NCBI GenBank assembly: GCA_963680875.1
Contig: OY804582.1
Span: 48,316,646 to 48,380,645 of the forward strand
Source of the DNA: Bathymodiolus brooksi
Lineage: Eukaryota > Mollusca > Bivalvia > Mytilida > Modiolidae
Direction of reading: 5' to 3'
Length of the DNA: 64,000 nucleotides
This document shows positions 45,612-57,970 of this stretch, one piece after another. The translations under genes and the position numbers were made by a program. The notes beneath the pieces were generated by a model, which saw only the letters and a list, made by a program, of their open reading frames with translations, searched no databases and had not been told where the DNA came from. How positions within the stretch are numbered: the stretch's first letter is position 1; each line of letters opens with the position of its first letter.

Positions 45612-46157
45612 AACTCATTATTTACTGTAACAGTAATAATCATCCCAAAATATAATGCCCAATATTTCACATCCACATAGTAAAATCGGTGCTACCAATA
45701 AATCGAAAATCTTTAATTGAAGGTCAATTGGTAGTCGAAGGTTTCTAATTTTGTAATAGACAGCATATAACGCCTTTTGGGATTCTTCAACCGATTTCTT
45801 TTTTGTAAAGTTAACACTACCTGTATAATGAAATAAAACACCCAAATATAAATAAGCATCTGTGTAATCTAACTCAATTCCGTCTAATTTAAGCTTAACC
45901 TCAGGCCTTTATTTACGCTTCGAAAAAAAATGACAACTTTAGTTTTACTTGTATTCACCTCCAGTTTCCACATTTTACAGTAGTTACTAAACTTATCTAA
46001 CATTGATTGCATTCCATCTAACGATTCAGAAAATAATAGGGTATCGTCTGCATATAACATTAGGAATATACATATCTAATTGTTCATAGAACATTGCATC
46101 TGCCATATCTAACGACGATACACCAACAATTTCCAAGTACGATTCTGAATCATTTAG
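45612..46157 (-). pseudogene. LINE RT palm and thumb fragment
   Basis: The minus strand reads L-N-D-S-E-S-Y-L-E-I near 46,150, then after a frame change L-Y-A-D-D-T-L-L-F-S-E-S at about 46,040-46,060, the intact catalytic motif, then W-K-L-E-V-N-T-S-K-T-K-V-V-I-F and G-V-L-F-H-Y-T-G-S (45,845), ending in A-L-Y-A-V-Y-Y-K-I-R-N-L and L-L-V-A-P-I-L-L-C-G. These are the D, E and thumb regions of a jockey/CR1-like RT. Only ~180 codons are present with at least two frame breaks, and it is truncated on both sides. It belongs to a different LINE lineage from the ones at 16.7 and 38 kb. Confidence 0.8.
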
Positions 46158-48000
46158 AAAATTACTAGTACTATATAAGTACTAATTTATTTATAATGAT
46201 AACATAGAGGTTATCCTATTATGTGAAATCATTATTAATCGCGGAGTTCTTATTTTCGTGGATTTCGTGGATTTCGTGGTTCATGTAAAACTTAAAAATC
46301 AAGATCCAACGAAATACAATTTTCACATTGACTATCGCCTATAGTGCTTGACTATAATGACGTATGAATTTAGAACCCTTCTGTCATTTACGACTTCTGA
46401 ACACATCTTACGTATCTTCAAACCTTTCTGACATACATATTTTATATCATATTTAGAGTGATAGGGAATATATGCCTACAATTCCTACGTAATAAGTGAT
46501 AATTGTTGTAGACCTAACTGTTTATTGTTACGTAGAAACACCATACTAAATATCGTCCTCCGTAAATATCATTTCTTTCCAATGATCTTTTCAAGGAAAA
46601 TGAAAAGAATTTAATTCGGTCCTTTAATTTCAATTTCCGCTATATAGATCATGTCATATCACTAAATAAGATTGATGATTTTGTCAATTGCATCTATGCC
46701 ATTGAGCTTGAGATAAAGCATTCCACAGATACATCAAAGTCTACTTCATACCATGACCTACACCTTGACATTGGCAGTGAGAGCCCTTTAAGAACGGTAT
46801 TCTACGACAAAAGAGATAATTTCAATTTATCCATTGAAATTTTTTTATTTATATATTTGTATATGCTACAACATTACAACAACACCTCTATGTGGAATAC
46901 ATATCTCTCAGTTGATCCAATAGTCCTGAACCCGTGGTTCCCATTATGACCTACTTGATAGAGACTTACTACTGGTGATGAAGCAGCTACTGAATCAATT
47001 GTTTCTAGTGGCGAAGATGAAGTCATCTCTTGGAAAGCTATACGTCACTAACATGACCTGGTTAACGTTACGGAATAACTATGTTACAAATGACCACGAA
47101 CATGTTATGTGTGTTGTCCATGACTATCACCGGGTTGGTAGCAAGAGTAACACGATTGGTGCCATATATGGAACAGGAACTGCTTACCCTTGCGAAGTAT
47201 CTGAGTTCGCTCTCAGTTTTAGGTAGGTGCCTCTTGTTTGCACCTTTGTTTTCTCTGTAATGTCATTGTATGTTCTTCTCCTCTTGTTCATTGCAATGTC
47301 TTTTCTTCTTCGATTTATGGAGTTAAAGATATCCCTTTGGTATCTGCAAAATTTCCTACGTTGATATTCCTTCTTGTAATATGTGTTGAATAGTTTGTGA
47401 AGTATCCTCCCTTTTTCATGCATTTCTCTGACCTCATATTATTGCTTTGACAGTTGATTATTTTTATAAATCTGTAGTATATTCTTTTGTTCTTGTGTAT
47501 ATGTACTTTAGTTTTTATAATTTTATACATAAAAACGTCATTTGAATATTGTTAGATTAATGGGAATAGAACCCATGCTGGATTTTTGGATAGCTTCTGT
47601 CTAACAACCTTGCTACGGTGATTATACTACTAATATATATAATTAATATATATATATGACTCGTGACAATGTATGTTCAGAACTGACGAGTACATCCACT
47701 TTTAAAGTATATTCCCGCAACAAAATTAACACGTAACGAGTCGACCTCAAGTAATTATAAATAAGACAGAACATAGGTGATAATATAGAAGATTTGAAAT
47801 AACGAAATATGTAAAAATAAATATAAAATAAAAACGCTTTTGCATATGGAAATGTATTAGGTAAAATAATACACTCTTACGATCTCGTTTATTGTATTTT
47901 TTTAGTCTACACTTATATTATATTCTCCATTACGTAATATACGGAATATTGATTTATAATATGTTCTTAATCTATATCATTCTCGAATAACTGTCTGAGA
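46158..48000 (+). repeat. Partial copy E of the large unit
   Basis: Starts at CTAGTACTATATAAGTACT, as at 22,520, 41,165 and 58,975, and runs through a palindromic-element half, a PLE remnant and the region equal to 24,220-24,760. It ends near 48,000. Copy B plus copy E are thus near-adjacent, separated by about 1 kb with a LINE fragment. Confidence 0.75.
46590..47370 (+). pseudogene. PLE RT palm-to-C-terminus and 3' region, remnant (E)
   Basis: Decodes as F-R-Y-I-D-H-V-I-S-L-N-K (46,637; the second Asp of Y-I-D-D is His), F-V-N-C-I-Y-A-I-E-L-E-I-K, H-L-D-I-G-S-E-S, Y-D-K-R-D-N-F-N-L-S-I-E at about 46,800, then an 83-codon frame with M-K-Q-L-L-N-Q-L-F-L-V-A-K-M-K-S-S-L. The 3' region has GAACAGGAACTGCTTACCC. 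Long parts stay in one frame, which makes it one of the clearer short copies. The lost Asp makes the RT inactive even before truncation is considered. Confidence 0.8.
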
Positions 48001-48650
48001 TGTATGCAGTATGAAAACGGACGTAATTAAATAAATGTTAGAGAAACCCGAAGGGAAACAAATATTATCCTCAATAGAGTACACAAATGTGTCAATCATT
48101 ATTCTACTATGAATAGTATGAATATAAACATTAACAGATAACATGAACTTCTGGACAATCAGAGATGACACAACGCTGCTCTCTCAAATTTCTTTAACCA
48201 CCTTTTATGCAAAATCTGACGCATGCCCACTCCCATGCTCCCGCAGAGGTTGTATTCTCAACTAACGTCGGATGAGTCCCAAGAGATATTGCCCCTATTC
48301 TAGACAAAATACATCAATCTGCATATAACGAAGCTGGCTATCACATGCAAGATATCGAACACATAGTACCTAGCAGCATGGTAGACCTTTTTTGCAACAA
48401 TATCATTCTTACCATCGCAAAAAAAGGATTCCACAAAAAAGCAACATTAGTCCTAATTCACAATTACCATCAATGATCTTGACTTAAAATGAGTAAACAT
48501 TTTCAGAGTCGACACTAACCTCCTATTATTTCCCTAGACATTCGCCGAGGTATCACACCGTCGCACCTATTGCATAATCTATAATACTACAACATCAACC
48601 CCACAGTAAAAAAAAATGGATTAGTTCCTTCATTCAGAACAGAAAAACGA
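48001..48650. other. Unique stretch with one coding-like segment
   Basis: This is the only sizeable part of the 46-62 kb region not shared with another copy. A plus-strand run of 66 codons without stop (48,276-48,475) contains I-L-D-K-I-H-Q-S-A-Y-N-E-A-G and E-H-I-V-P-S-S-M-V-D-L-F-C. The composition is protein-like rather than AT-driven. I recognise no family; an exon or an unknown element fragment are both possible. Confidence 0.35.
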
Positions 48651-48870
48651 GCGTTAGAATCTGAGGTACTGTTTGCACGCTAGTCCGAGGACTCCCTGAT
48701 GTATCTCAATTGCAAATTACCTTTTCTGACCTATATCAAAGACATACCAAGAACAGCAACTTCATCCGAGACAAATGTGCTTGCCTGCTATTTCGATCCA
48801 TCATAACCAGGCTGAGAGCAACATGCCTGACAAAGATCTAGCATCACCTGATTTTGAGCGTAAGATAAGG
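48650..48870 (+). repeat. Piece of module 2 (as 43,970-44,190)
   Basis: Matches 43,970-44,190 and 28,405-28,620 (GATGTATCTCAATTGCAA, GATCCATCATAACCAGGCTG). It continues copy E after the 650-bp unique stretch, so that stretch is an insertion in copy E or a remnant of a deletion. Confidence 0.7.
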
Positions 48871-48989
48871 AGATTTAAATATATGTGAGAATGAAATGTA
48901 AATGTGGAAGTAACGTAAAAATAAAATTATAATATCACGTATGCATTGGCTTGGAGAACAATGCCATATTGTCGGACAAATCATGGATA

Positions 48990-49180
48990 GCATGTCTAAG
49001 TCATTTCATGTATTTTAAAGGACCATGGTGCATACAAACATTAACAATGTTCGTCTTATTCCTTTGCATATTCATTTTCGCTGGAAACATACTAAATATA
49101 ACAATCTTACGACTACGAAACTCCGGTGACATTGTCAGGTTGCTAATGATTTACCTTATGCTTGTTAGCATTTCATATAA
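48990..49180 (+). pseudogene. Class A GPCR-like TM1-TM2 fragment
   Basis: The frame reads F-V-L-F-L-C-I-F-I-F-A-G-N-I-L-N-I-T-I-L at 49,050-49,110, a hydrophobic segment with the G-N pair typical of TM1 in rhodopsin-like receptors, followed by a short polar loop with R-N and a second hydrophobic segment (V-R-L-L-M-I-Y-L-M-L-V-S-I-S). In-frame Met codons upstream are at 49,007 and 49,047. Coding similarity ends at about 49,180, where a SINE-like tail begins, so TM3-TM7 are missing. It may be a genuine 5' exon, a pseudogene fragment or a chance hydrophobic frame. There is no splice donor that I can judge. Confidence 0.35.
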
Positions 49181-49255
49181 CTGTCACGGCCAATTCAAAC
49201 GCTCAACAATTACTCCATTTACGTTAAGCAGCAATCAATCACTTATTCGATCTAT
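49178..49255 (+). mobile_element. SINE 3' tail fragment
   Basis: ATATAACTGTCACGGCCAAT and GTTAAGCAGCAATCAATCAC resemble the SINE tail at 19,420-19,470. Only the last ~80 bp are present. It directly follows the receptor-like frame. Confidence 0.55.
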
Positions 49256-49565
49256 TGTATTGAGGGAATACTCGTAAAAAAATACTTCTTTGATCATGAT
49301 CATCGGACTATCCTTGGATATCCTGTTGTTTTGCTATAATACAGACTACGCTTCAGTCTAATGGACAGGAAGTAAACCGGTATTCTGTGATTCAAATGTC
49401 TTGGATGTGAACGAACCATTGCAGCTTCGATATAGTCGTTTTTTTCTGGATCTTCAAATAAATAATCAGGTGGTATGTGATTCAATTAAATATTATATGA
49501 AAATGTAGAGATATAAATTATATCTAGATTAAAAAAATGGCAAACCAAGCTATGTAGATGTCTTT
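49256..49565. other. Unassigned stretch
   Basis: No family recognised. A 61-codon minus-strand frame is present at 49,300-49,485 without motifs. Confidence 0.35.
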
Positions 49566-50000
49566 CAGAGCAAGAAATTCAAAGATCCTAATGAGGATAG
49601 ACGAAATTAGATAAGGTTACTTATAACTGAGAGAGATGAACCTTAGTTGGAATAATAATTACATATATGTTAATTTAAAGACGGTACACTGCATAGTTTT
49701 CTGTATGACAACGCCATTACTTTGACGTAAGGCGTTTGATTACCAAGCGAAAGAACTAATCCATAAAAGTCCGAGTTTGTATGTTAACGTTGACAGTAGG
49801 TTTTTTCACTATAGACACATACCCTTGCTGTATATTTGGTGGAGTTCGTGTTGCTCATCTGATAAGTCATTTGTGTTGCGCATCCTCGGTCTTTTTATTG
49901 TGCTAAATGTTACCTGTTTATCTGTGGTGTTCATTTTTGTTTGCCCATTCCGTTTTCTCTAACATTTATTTACTCATAGTGTCCATATTGGTTGAATTTT
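49565..50000 (+). repeat. Dispersed repeat and PLE 3'-region piece
   Basis: The left part (49,590-49,660) is the GAGAGAGATGAACCTTAG block of the 6,130-type repeat. The right part (49,845-49,985) has GGTGGAGTTCGTGTTGCTCAT and a T-rich run ending TCCGTTTTCTCTAAC, like the 3' region of PLE remnants. Confidence 0.5.
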
Positions 50001-50640
50001 AGTGTTAGGAGTTTAAAATAGTAGACTACTAACAAATTGTAGAATGAATTAGTACCCAGAATGTGTCAAAGTCAATGTCGGTAAAAGTATTTTTGTCTGG
50101 TAAATGTAAAGAGGTAAAACTAACGTATTGTTTTTAATACCTTCATGTAAAAAGCATATACAACGTGTCAGAATGATATCGATGATTTTTCCGACAATAC
50201 ACATGTGCGAAGTACAGTACAGTATATCAGGAATGATATATATCCAATGACAGATATCAAATTAGAATGTCTTTTATTATCTTCCGGTCAATCTTGGTAT
50301 ACAATTGTAATGATCTTGTACTTTGTGTTCATGAAAACTATTTATCTCATTGTCAAACAGGATAAAAGCACCAAATAGATTTGATCAAGTATACATACAA
50401 CAGACAAATAGTTACAAATGAAAATAAAAAAAAAACACTAACTCATATTGAAAAACTTAAATAACAAAATAATAAAAATAATATCTGGTTTTATGTGTAA
50501 GTTTAGCTGCAAGGTTGACACTACGTTTAACCTGTACATTTCAATGAAATATTTGTTTTGCAATTTCTTGCTTTTACGTCAATTCTGTTATTAGGTTAAA
50601 CACAACTCCCATAGATGTCAAATACACTGTTATTTACAAA
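50001..50640. other. Unassigned stretch before copy C
   Basis: Loose matches to 15,790-16,090 and 3,960-4,190 (CAAAGTCAATGTCGG, TTGATCAAGTATACATACAAC) suggest old repeat sequence. No gene. Confidence 0.35.
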
Positions 50641-53600
50641 AGAATAAGACACGTCTGTTACAATTTTAAAAGCTTACGAGATGATTTTTTTAAATTGATT
50701 GCTGGAATTTTCATCATATGGATTACTTATTAGTTTCACGACAATTTCATCTTGTATGTAATAAGCAATGAATTTCCTTATTTGTAGTTGTCATTTCCTG
50801 TTATATACAAACCGCTAATATGGTAGAACATCAGTATTATGTAGGCTACAACTGACGACAAAATAAATTTCCTTAAGTTAGTCAAAATGCGGCCCAAAGC
50901 ATGCGAATTATTTCATAAAAATATTTACCACCATTATTTCAAATATTGTTTTAAAAGCTGGTCTACTGGTGTGATATTTCATTAATTAATTTGCAAGGCA
51001 AATATGAATTCAATTGTCGACATGCCTTTTTCTTGAATCTTGTTGTGATTATATTCATTAAATGGATCTATTTTTTGGGAGTAAGGGTTGTTTTCTCTCG
51101 TTTTAATGCTCTTTGATTTAGATTTGTAATGAATGCCAACAATGTATATTGCATAATAAGTGTAATTAAGTCGATTTAAAAAAACACAATTTAAACGTCA
51201 ATTGGGGCATTTTGTTGAGAATGAATGCATAGACAAATACCCCGAGTTGTAAATCTTTTTCTGATGGGATCCGTGTTCCTCATCATTGTTGTATTTTTTG
51301 TTGTGTATCATCGTTCTAGGACTTGAGCCCAATATGGCTCGTGTTTCTAAATTTTCCACTCTTAGCTGCACCTTCGGTTTTCTCGAACGTTTTCTGACCG
51401 ATATTTGCCAGATTTATGACACTTTGAACTAGTAAAATTATAAAAACAAAGTCGTCAAAGTCGATAGGTGGTTGATTTTAGTAATTTTCTCTTCTTCTTC
51501 TAAATGAATATATAGTAAAAGTTAATCACTTCTTTTCACCACGGTCCTGTATAGATTTATGAAATAATCCAGGCATGATGTCAGTGAATTGTCCATATAT
51601 ATGCATCCTCGAAGAATAGTATATATCGGATTATGTGAAGTCAACGAATAACATAAAATTAGAAAGTATTTTATTACCTTACGATTCATTTTGGTGTTCA
51701 GTTTTAATGATATTATGTTCTCCTTGGTATTGTTTATTCATTAAAATGATGTATCTACTGATCAAATTGGACAATATATGTGAAATAGCTTTGATGATGT
51801 AAACATACAACTGAAACGATTTGCAAATAATTAAACAAAAATCGCTTCCTCGTGTTGGAAAAGTACTTAAATATTATCTGGGTATATGTATGAGTTTAGC
51901 ACTAGGCTTAACTGCAGGTTGTATTTGTAGATTAGCCATGTTTATGTTTTCGTCTCTACAATGTTTCATATGTACAGATGGTTTACCACCTGTTTAGCTA
52001 ATGTTGGTGTGTTTTGTTGCTTACTACATGCTACAATATAAATTTATCCAGTAAGTTTACAAATATATGTTAAGAATTACACCTAATAAAAAAAAACAGT
52101 ATTAATAAAGACACAAATCGAATGGTCTAGAAATGTTATATAATATCGTTTTGTTTGTTTTTTGTCTTTTTGTTTTGGTTTTTACTTGTTTATTTGTTTT
52201 GTTTTTGTTTTTATTTTTTGTTTTTTGTTTTTTATATTATTTTTTGTTTTTTTGGGAGGGGGTGTAGGTTTCTATTTTTCCTGTATAAATGATGACACCA
52301 TTCTAAGCATAGAGCAACATATTCATATCTGGTTTGAGTATTCACGTAATATATGAAATACACAGATGTTGGATACGCATGTTTGTACACAACACTTTTA
52401 AGTTTATTGGTACAATGCCTTTTTCAGTTGCAAGCAAATCGTTATAATTATTTCTATGTTATCAATACAATGCAATATTTCCATTATTTGACAACTCATG
52501 TATCAACCATGCAATATTGTTTTATTCAATATTGATCAATTGATTATTATTAGGTTATTTTACCCGTAATGTACCTGTGTATATGATGACATAATTATAA
52601 TGATATTATATTTAATGTTGATGCTGGTTTGAGTTTCCTTGTCCTATGCATGTACTACACCGATATTATAGTTCTATTTGATTACATATATGTACAATAT
52701 TTCACAATCGTATTAATTCATTAAATGTGAGGTATTCTGATACATGTAATACACCAGGGGTACCGATGTCATAGTTCTGTTTTATTACATATATGTGTAC
52801 ATTAAATTTCACTAGCAGATTTATATGTATTGATGTACTACCGTATATGAGTAACATATCTATGTTATTTACTGTAGTAAGATCATTGCAATCGTTTTTA
52901 TTTCATCTACACTGTATAATGTTTCCATTTTATAGACCATCACAGCATTAACAGTTCTATTTTATTGTATTACAGGCTTAATTTATTTATGACAGTTTTA
53001 ATCTATAACTAATTATTTACTTTTATTTTTTTTTCAGTTGGAAGTAAGTATTATCTTCATCATAGTTACTTTTTACTTAATTATATAAACTTTATAATCA
53101 CCTGTAAGGTAAGTAGTATGTTCATTATAGTTCTTTTTATTTAATCATATCAACTTTATTAGTTTCGCTATAGTTCTTTTTTATTTAATTATATAAACTT
53201 TATAATCACCTGTAAGGTAAGTACTTGTGTATCTAATCTGTCCATTCATTTATCTATATTGATATATTATATTACATTACATTTGTTCTTTGACAGTACC
53301 TATATTACAGACTTATATACTTCTTATGACAATCTTGAATCTAAAACAACCGACACCACATACTAATGTTTTACATGAAACCCCTGAATACACTACTAAG
53401 ACCATTATAATTGTCATTAAACGTTAATATATATCAATCGATCAATCAATCAAAAACTACCGGTATACTATGTGGCTTTTATTCTGTAAATTGATCCGTC
53501 AAACTTGTTCTGTTCTTTGGTGTATATAAGGATTTAAGCTTCAAATATTATAATGCGAACAATGTTGACAACGGACATATAAATGCCCTTCATTAATATT

Positions 53601-54380
53601 TACGTTAAAACGGTGCTGAATTGTATTCTTTACGAGCAGTATATGTGATTTTATTACAAAATATAAATAATAACACATTCACATTATTCCCTTGTCACTT
53701 TGTATTTTTGTCAGTCCATATTGTGATCCATAGATCAGTAGACAGTTTTAATTTGTATACAACTAAAAGAATATAATTTAATGTGGTACCATTTCATATA
53801 CAGCTTCATATACTTGAATAACGGTGAAACATATACAACAATTTATTGATTTCTCAAACTAGTAAAGAAATAATATGTGCAAATGCGGATCTCATGCACT
53901 ATCATACAGCTATATACATATGAGAAACATGATTAAACGTATATTCAAATTACCGAATCATTGAAAAAGATATACTCAATAAATGTTCCAAAAATAGCTA
54001 ATTAACAAATAAATAGCTTTTAAATATAGATACCCTTTTGTATCCGGATTGACAATCTACTGTCTTGGTCCTCAGTGTTGTATTCAATTAAGAAACTTAC
54101 TAACAGTTGATTAATATTTACTATTAATTCATTTATTAACAATAATTAGGAAAGTTCAATGAACCAATATCAGAATGTATGGTACATTTATATGCATACC
54201 AGAAACATGATTAAAACTAAATTCAAGCGACCGAACAACTTAAATAGACTTACACAATAAACTTTCCAAAAAGGTCACTGATCAACAAATATCAATATCA
54301 ATGCATTTTAGATTTTAATACATGTTGTATCCCGATTAATAACCTCTTAATAATATCACTCGCTCAAACCGACCATTGTA
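50641..54380 (+). repeat. Large duplicated unit, module 1, copy C
   Basis: Matches 10,041-13,690 end to end in the same orientation. It has a local triplication at 53,040-53,230 and a shortened T/G tract at 52,148-52,258. Module 2 follows directly, so 50,641-61,766 is the most complete copy of the unit (about 11.1 kb). Confidence 0.9.
53040..53230. repeat. Local tandem triplication
   Basis: A block with ATAGTT.CTTTTTA.TTAAT.ATAT.AACTTTAT occurs three times (53,057, 53,119 and 53,167), two of them followed by AATCACCTGTAAGGTAAGTA. Copy D (12,465-12,525) has it once, so it arose after the duplication. Confidence 0.8.
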
Positions 54381-54749
54381 TCCGGATGAAACTCTCTGCT
54401 GATTTTGTCCTGATAGAAGCAACGCAGTAACTCTTATGGTACTAGGCTTTCTCAAAAAGTAAACCTCACTTAGCTGAGTACATGTATTAACTTTAATGAA
54501 ATAAAATATTAGAAGGCGTGGCTTAAATAATCTTCACCAAGCACGCTTGAATATTAAATAATAGTTTAGATCTTTGAGCTAAGTAGCTTAACATAGGTGT
54601 TGACAAAACCCCAATACTGCTATCTATGTCTGAGGAAGATGAACCTTAGGTTTAACAATCAATGCCTACTAACTGTATATTACAATACTACTTACATCAT
54701 ATCAATAATAGTCATCAAAAGGTAGAATTCGTAATATTTTATGGCCACT

Positions 54750-55300
54750 TCTAGAAGCTTTTGAGATCAAATTGAATCATTTAATAAAATACTTTATATC
54801 CATGTCCATTCCTGATTGCCCCATCGTGTGGTTCATATCATGGTTTCCTTGATAGCGTGTTGCTGCTAATAGGAAAACTACTGAAACAAGGGTTTCATGT
54901 GTCTAAGTGGAAGTCATCAATGTATATATGTCACAAATGACCATAGCAATGTTCCGTGTGTCTTTCCGAAGTAGTTAAATCCGCCCGTTTAGTTCCGTCT
55001 TGTGATGTCCGCTATGATTTCCACGTAAATTCGATGTTCGATTCGGTTCATGTTGTATTAGTGTCATTTGTATTTATTTACGTATACTGATGTCCAACAC
55101 GAGTTCATGTCTTGCAGAATCTGCTAACCCATCCCGTCCCCGGCTTTTTAGTGGGGTTCATGTTGCTCGATCATTAGTTTTCTGTATACTGTTTCATATA
55201 TCGTTGTTTGTCCTTTTGTGATTTTTCGCTTTACCTTTGTGCTGTCTGTCCTTTGATTTACGGCTACTAGTTCCATCTGTGGTATCTTCAAACCGTTCTC
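54750..55300 (+). pseudogene. PLE RT C-terminus and 3' region, remnant (C0)
   Basis: Paralogue of 14,555 and 35,709. C-terminal codons are recognisable around 54,800-54,920 with several frame breaks. The 3' region has CTTGCAGAATCTGCTAACC and GTGGGGTTCATGTTGCTCG. Confidence 0.7.
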
Positions 55301-56735
55301 CATCCAAGAACGTAAACAACGTTTCAACATGAACATACTATGCTATACTACTATCTACGGATTGTGTGATATTACAATGTAATCACTTCTATAATACATG
55401 AGCATTTCTCGAATAAACATCAAAGGCGAAAGTTTAGAAAACAAAATACTTTACCGGAAATCTCTGAACCTGAAAACTGTCAAGGGCAATATTAATCTGT
55501 TTTTGCGTTGCGTTTGAAATGAAGACATACAAAATGTCTGTTAAATTGGTGAAGATGTTGATGCTTTTTGTTTTGTTATTTTCTAAACATTCAGCTTTAT
55601 TTAGCAATGCATTTCTTTGGATTAATGGTCGAACTATACCGTTGGACCAGTAGACATATTAAGTCGATATTTAATGCTTCAGTAACTCGATTCATAACAT
55701 CACATTTGCTTGCTTAAATTTCTAATGTCTACAAGACGATTTGGAAGATGTATGGTACATGTATCACACAAAACTATATGAGTTACAGCAATTACATAAT
55801 AAAATATGGTACCAGGTATATTTCTTTGCGGACCAGGAAAAAATATGTTAGGAGCAGTGAAATGTGGAAGTAAACTGGTCCCGAACCAGTAGAACTTGTA
55901 ATTTTATTTAACCCTTGATGAGTTATTATAAAGATGTGCTGCTGTAGGTTGTTTGATCACGAAGTACATCATTACAGTTTATTTCTTTCCTCGTTTGCAT
56001 CTTGTTTGCCTGATAGAGTTCCTGTAGTCTGAGCTTCTGTATTTTTATCTCCATGTTTGCACTGATGTTGGTTTGTTTTATTTCAGACTTGGGCTTCGTG
56101 CCTGCAGCGTTGTTCAATTTTTTTACATTTAAGAAATAAAAACAAAAACAACTACGGTCGCGTTCGTGTATACAAACAAATTGCAGATCTGTAGGTTGTA
56201 GACAATTAAATATTTCGTCTGAATCCACGTATACACAAACATGAACAACTTATTGATAGTACCAAGTAAGTACCAATTTCTGTATACTGATAATATTAAG
56301 GTTATCCTATATATAGAATTAATGCTATACATGTTTTAAGCTATAAAACAAAGAAATAATGGAGTATGAATTTCACTATCAAACCTTAGTTTTCTGTGTA
56401 GTGTATTAAAGATCACTGTTTGTCCTTTTGTCCTTTTATCTTTTAGCGACCGTATTGTCTGTCCTTCTCCTATTTACGGCTTCTGATTACTTCTTTGGTA
56501 TCTTCAAATTGTTCCTATACATATTAGAGATCAACTTTAGGGGAAAGGACACCTGTCATGCCTACGTAATCAGTGATAATTGTTGTAGACCGTACATAAT
56601 AATATCCTTCATAACTATAATTTGCTTCCAATCAGATTTTTATCATGCCCATCATGTCCTTTATTCGTATGAAGTAGAGTTAAAAAAGGGACATCTCGAG
56701 AACAATTAAAATAATATGTCCCCATCCTTTAATTT
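55301..56735. other. Unit sequence, mostly unassigned
   Basis: Shared in part with 36,271-37,270. Between 55,900 and 56,300 a 100-codon minus-strand frame overlaps sequence that, on the plus strand, matches PLE 3' regions (TCTCCATGTTTGCACTGATG as at 58,790), so the frame is not a gene. The block at 56,370-56,530 is another PLE 3'-region piece. Confidence 0.45.
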
Positions 56736-56739
56736 TACG

Positions 56740-57150
56740 TTTCCCAATTAATTCCAGGTTTGGTGATTTTGTTGTTCGCATCTATCCCATTGCGTTTTAA
56801 ATAAAAGATATCACATATATAGCTAGGTATGCTTCACGAATTGAGATCCACCTCGACACTGACAGTGAGAACTAGTTAGCAACGAAACTTTACGACAAAA
56901 CTTGTCTTCATTCATCACCTATCAACGGGTTTGTAACAAGAGTAGCACGAAAGGTGGCTACATGTGGGGTATGAACTACTTACCCTTCCGGGTAGTATGT
57001 GTTCACTCCAGTTTGATGGAGGGGCTTTTGGTGCTCTTTCTTTGGTTCTCTGTCTCATCTTTTGGACATTGTTTTGTCTTTCATATTACTTCCTTTGTAT
57101 CGGCAAACTTTTCCTACATTCATATTCCTTCTTCTAGATGTTGAATTAAC
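56740..57150 (+). pseudogene. PLE RT palm-to-C-terminus remnant (C1)
   Basis: Decodes as F-G-D-F-V-V-R-I-Y-P-I at 56,760, H-L-D-T-D-S-E-N and K-L-Y-D-K at 56,890, then 3'-region blocks TACTTACCCTTCCGGGTAG and GGAGGGGCTTTTGG. Paralogue of 37,270-37,640 and partly of 285-600. Confidence 0.75.
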
Positions 57151-57323
57151 CAACCTTTGTAGTCTCCGGAACTTTGATTTATACATGTTCTATATTGAAT
57201 TCATTCTCGAAAAAGTATCTAAGATGACAAAACACAAAAATCGAAATTTGGTACAATGTTATTGTGGAAAGTGTATTTGTCGATTGGTTTTTGAATCCCT
57301 GCAAATATGTATAAATAGTACAT

Positions 57324-57494
57324 AAAGGTAATAACAAAATTACCGAACTCCGAACAATCTTACAAAGGGAAAGTCAAAACTCATAATTATATAAACAGAC
57401 AAAATCAGTCAACAACCGGAAAACTGTGAAAACCGTAATGACCCTGACTTGGTATAGGCATTTCTAAAGAAATGGTGGGTTGAATCAGATTTTA
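57324..57494 (-). mobile_element. 171-bp PLE-tail insertion with ACAT duplication
   Basis: Flanked by ACAT at 57,320-57,323 and 57,495-57,498; copies B (37,834-37,837) and A (21,592-21,595) have one ACAT and no insert. In sense (minus) direction it starts in TAAAATCTGATTCAACCCAC and ends in GGTAATTTTGTTATTACCTT. The 3' end equals that of the 30-bp insert at 23,740 and of the copy at 2,409. Confidence 0.9.
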
Positions 57495-57970
57495 ACATAC
57501 CTTTGTTAAATGACCAGATCTTTCCTTTACTGACGAAATCTGTGTAGATAAAATTGACGAGCGAAATCGGTTTCTATATCAAATATGTGTCAGTCATTAT
57601 CGTGGTCATCCAATAATATGTGTACCACAGTTTCCTGATATTGTTTGACCTAGAGAGAATTTATGATTTTCATAAATTCGCACTCGATTGACAATAACAG
57701 GATGTATGCTTTAATCTTTAATTAATTAAATTGTCATTTTAATGGTTTTAAGATAATAATAACATTATATTGTTTAATTACTCTATTATATTTTCCGATA
57801 TAAATTAACAAGAAAAAAATGTAAGCTTGTATACTTGGTTATTTCTAATACTTGATATTTAATGAAAGGCACACTTGCTTGACCATATATAGATCAATAA
57901 ACCCATTTTAAAGTTGTAGTTGGAATGTGTTCTTGCGACAATAGTATTATTGTACAAGTTGGCTACATTA

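Noticed and set aside
52162..52356. A 64-codon frame rich in Phe and Cys
   Set aside because: It is a reading of the (TTTTG)n low-complexity tract and has no counterpart frame in copy D.
56129..56332. Overlapping 67- and 100-codon minus-strand frames
   Set aside because: The plus strand here is a PLE 3' region found in several copies; the frames are not kept in the paralogues.
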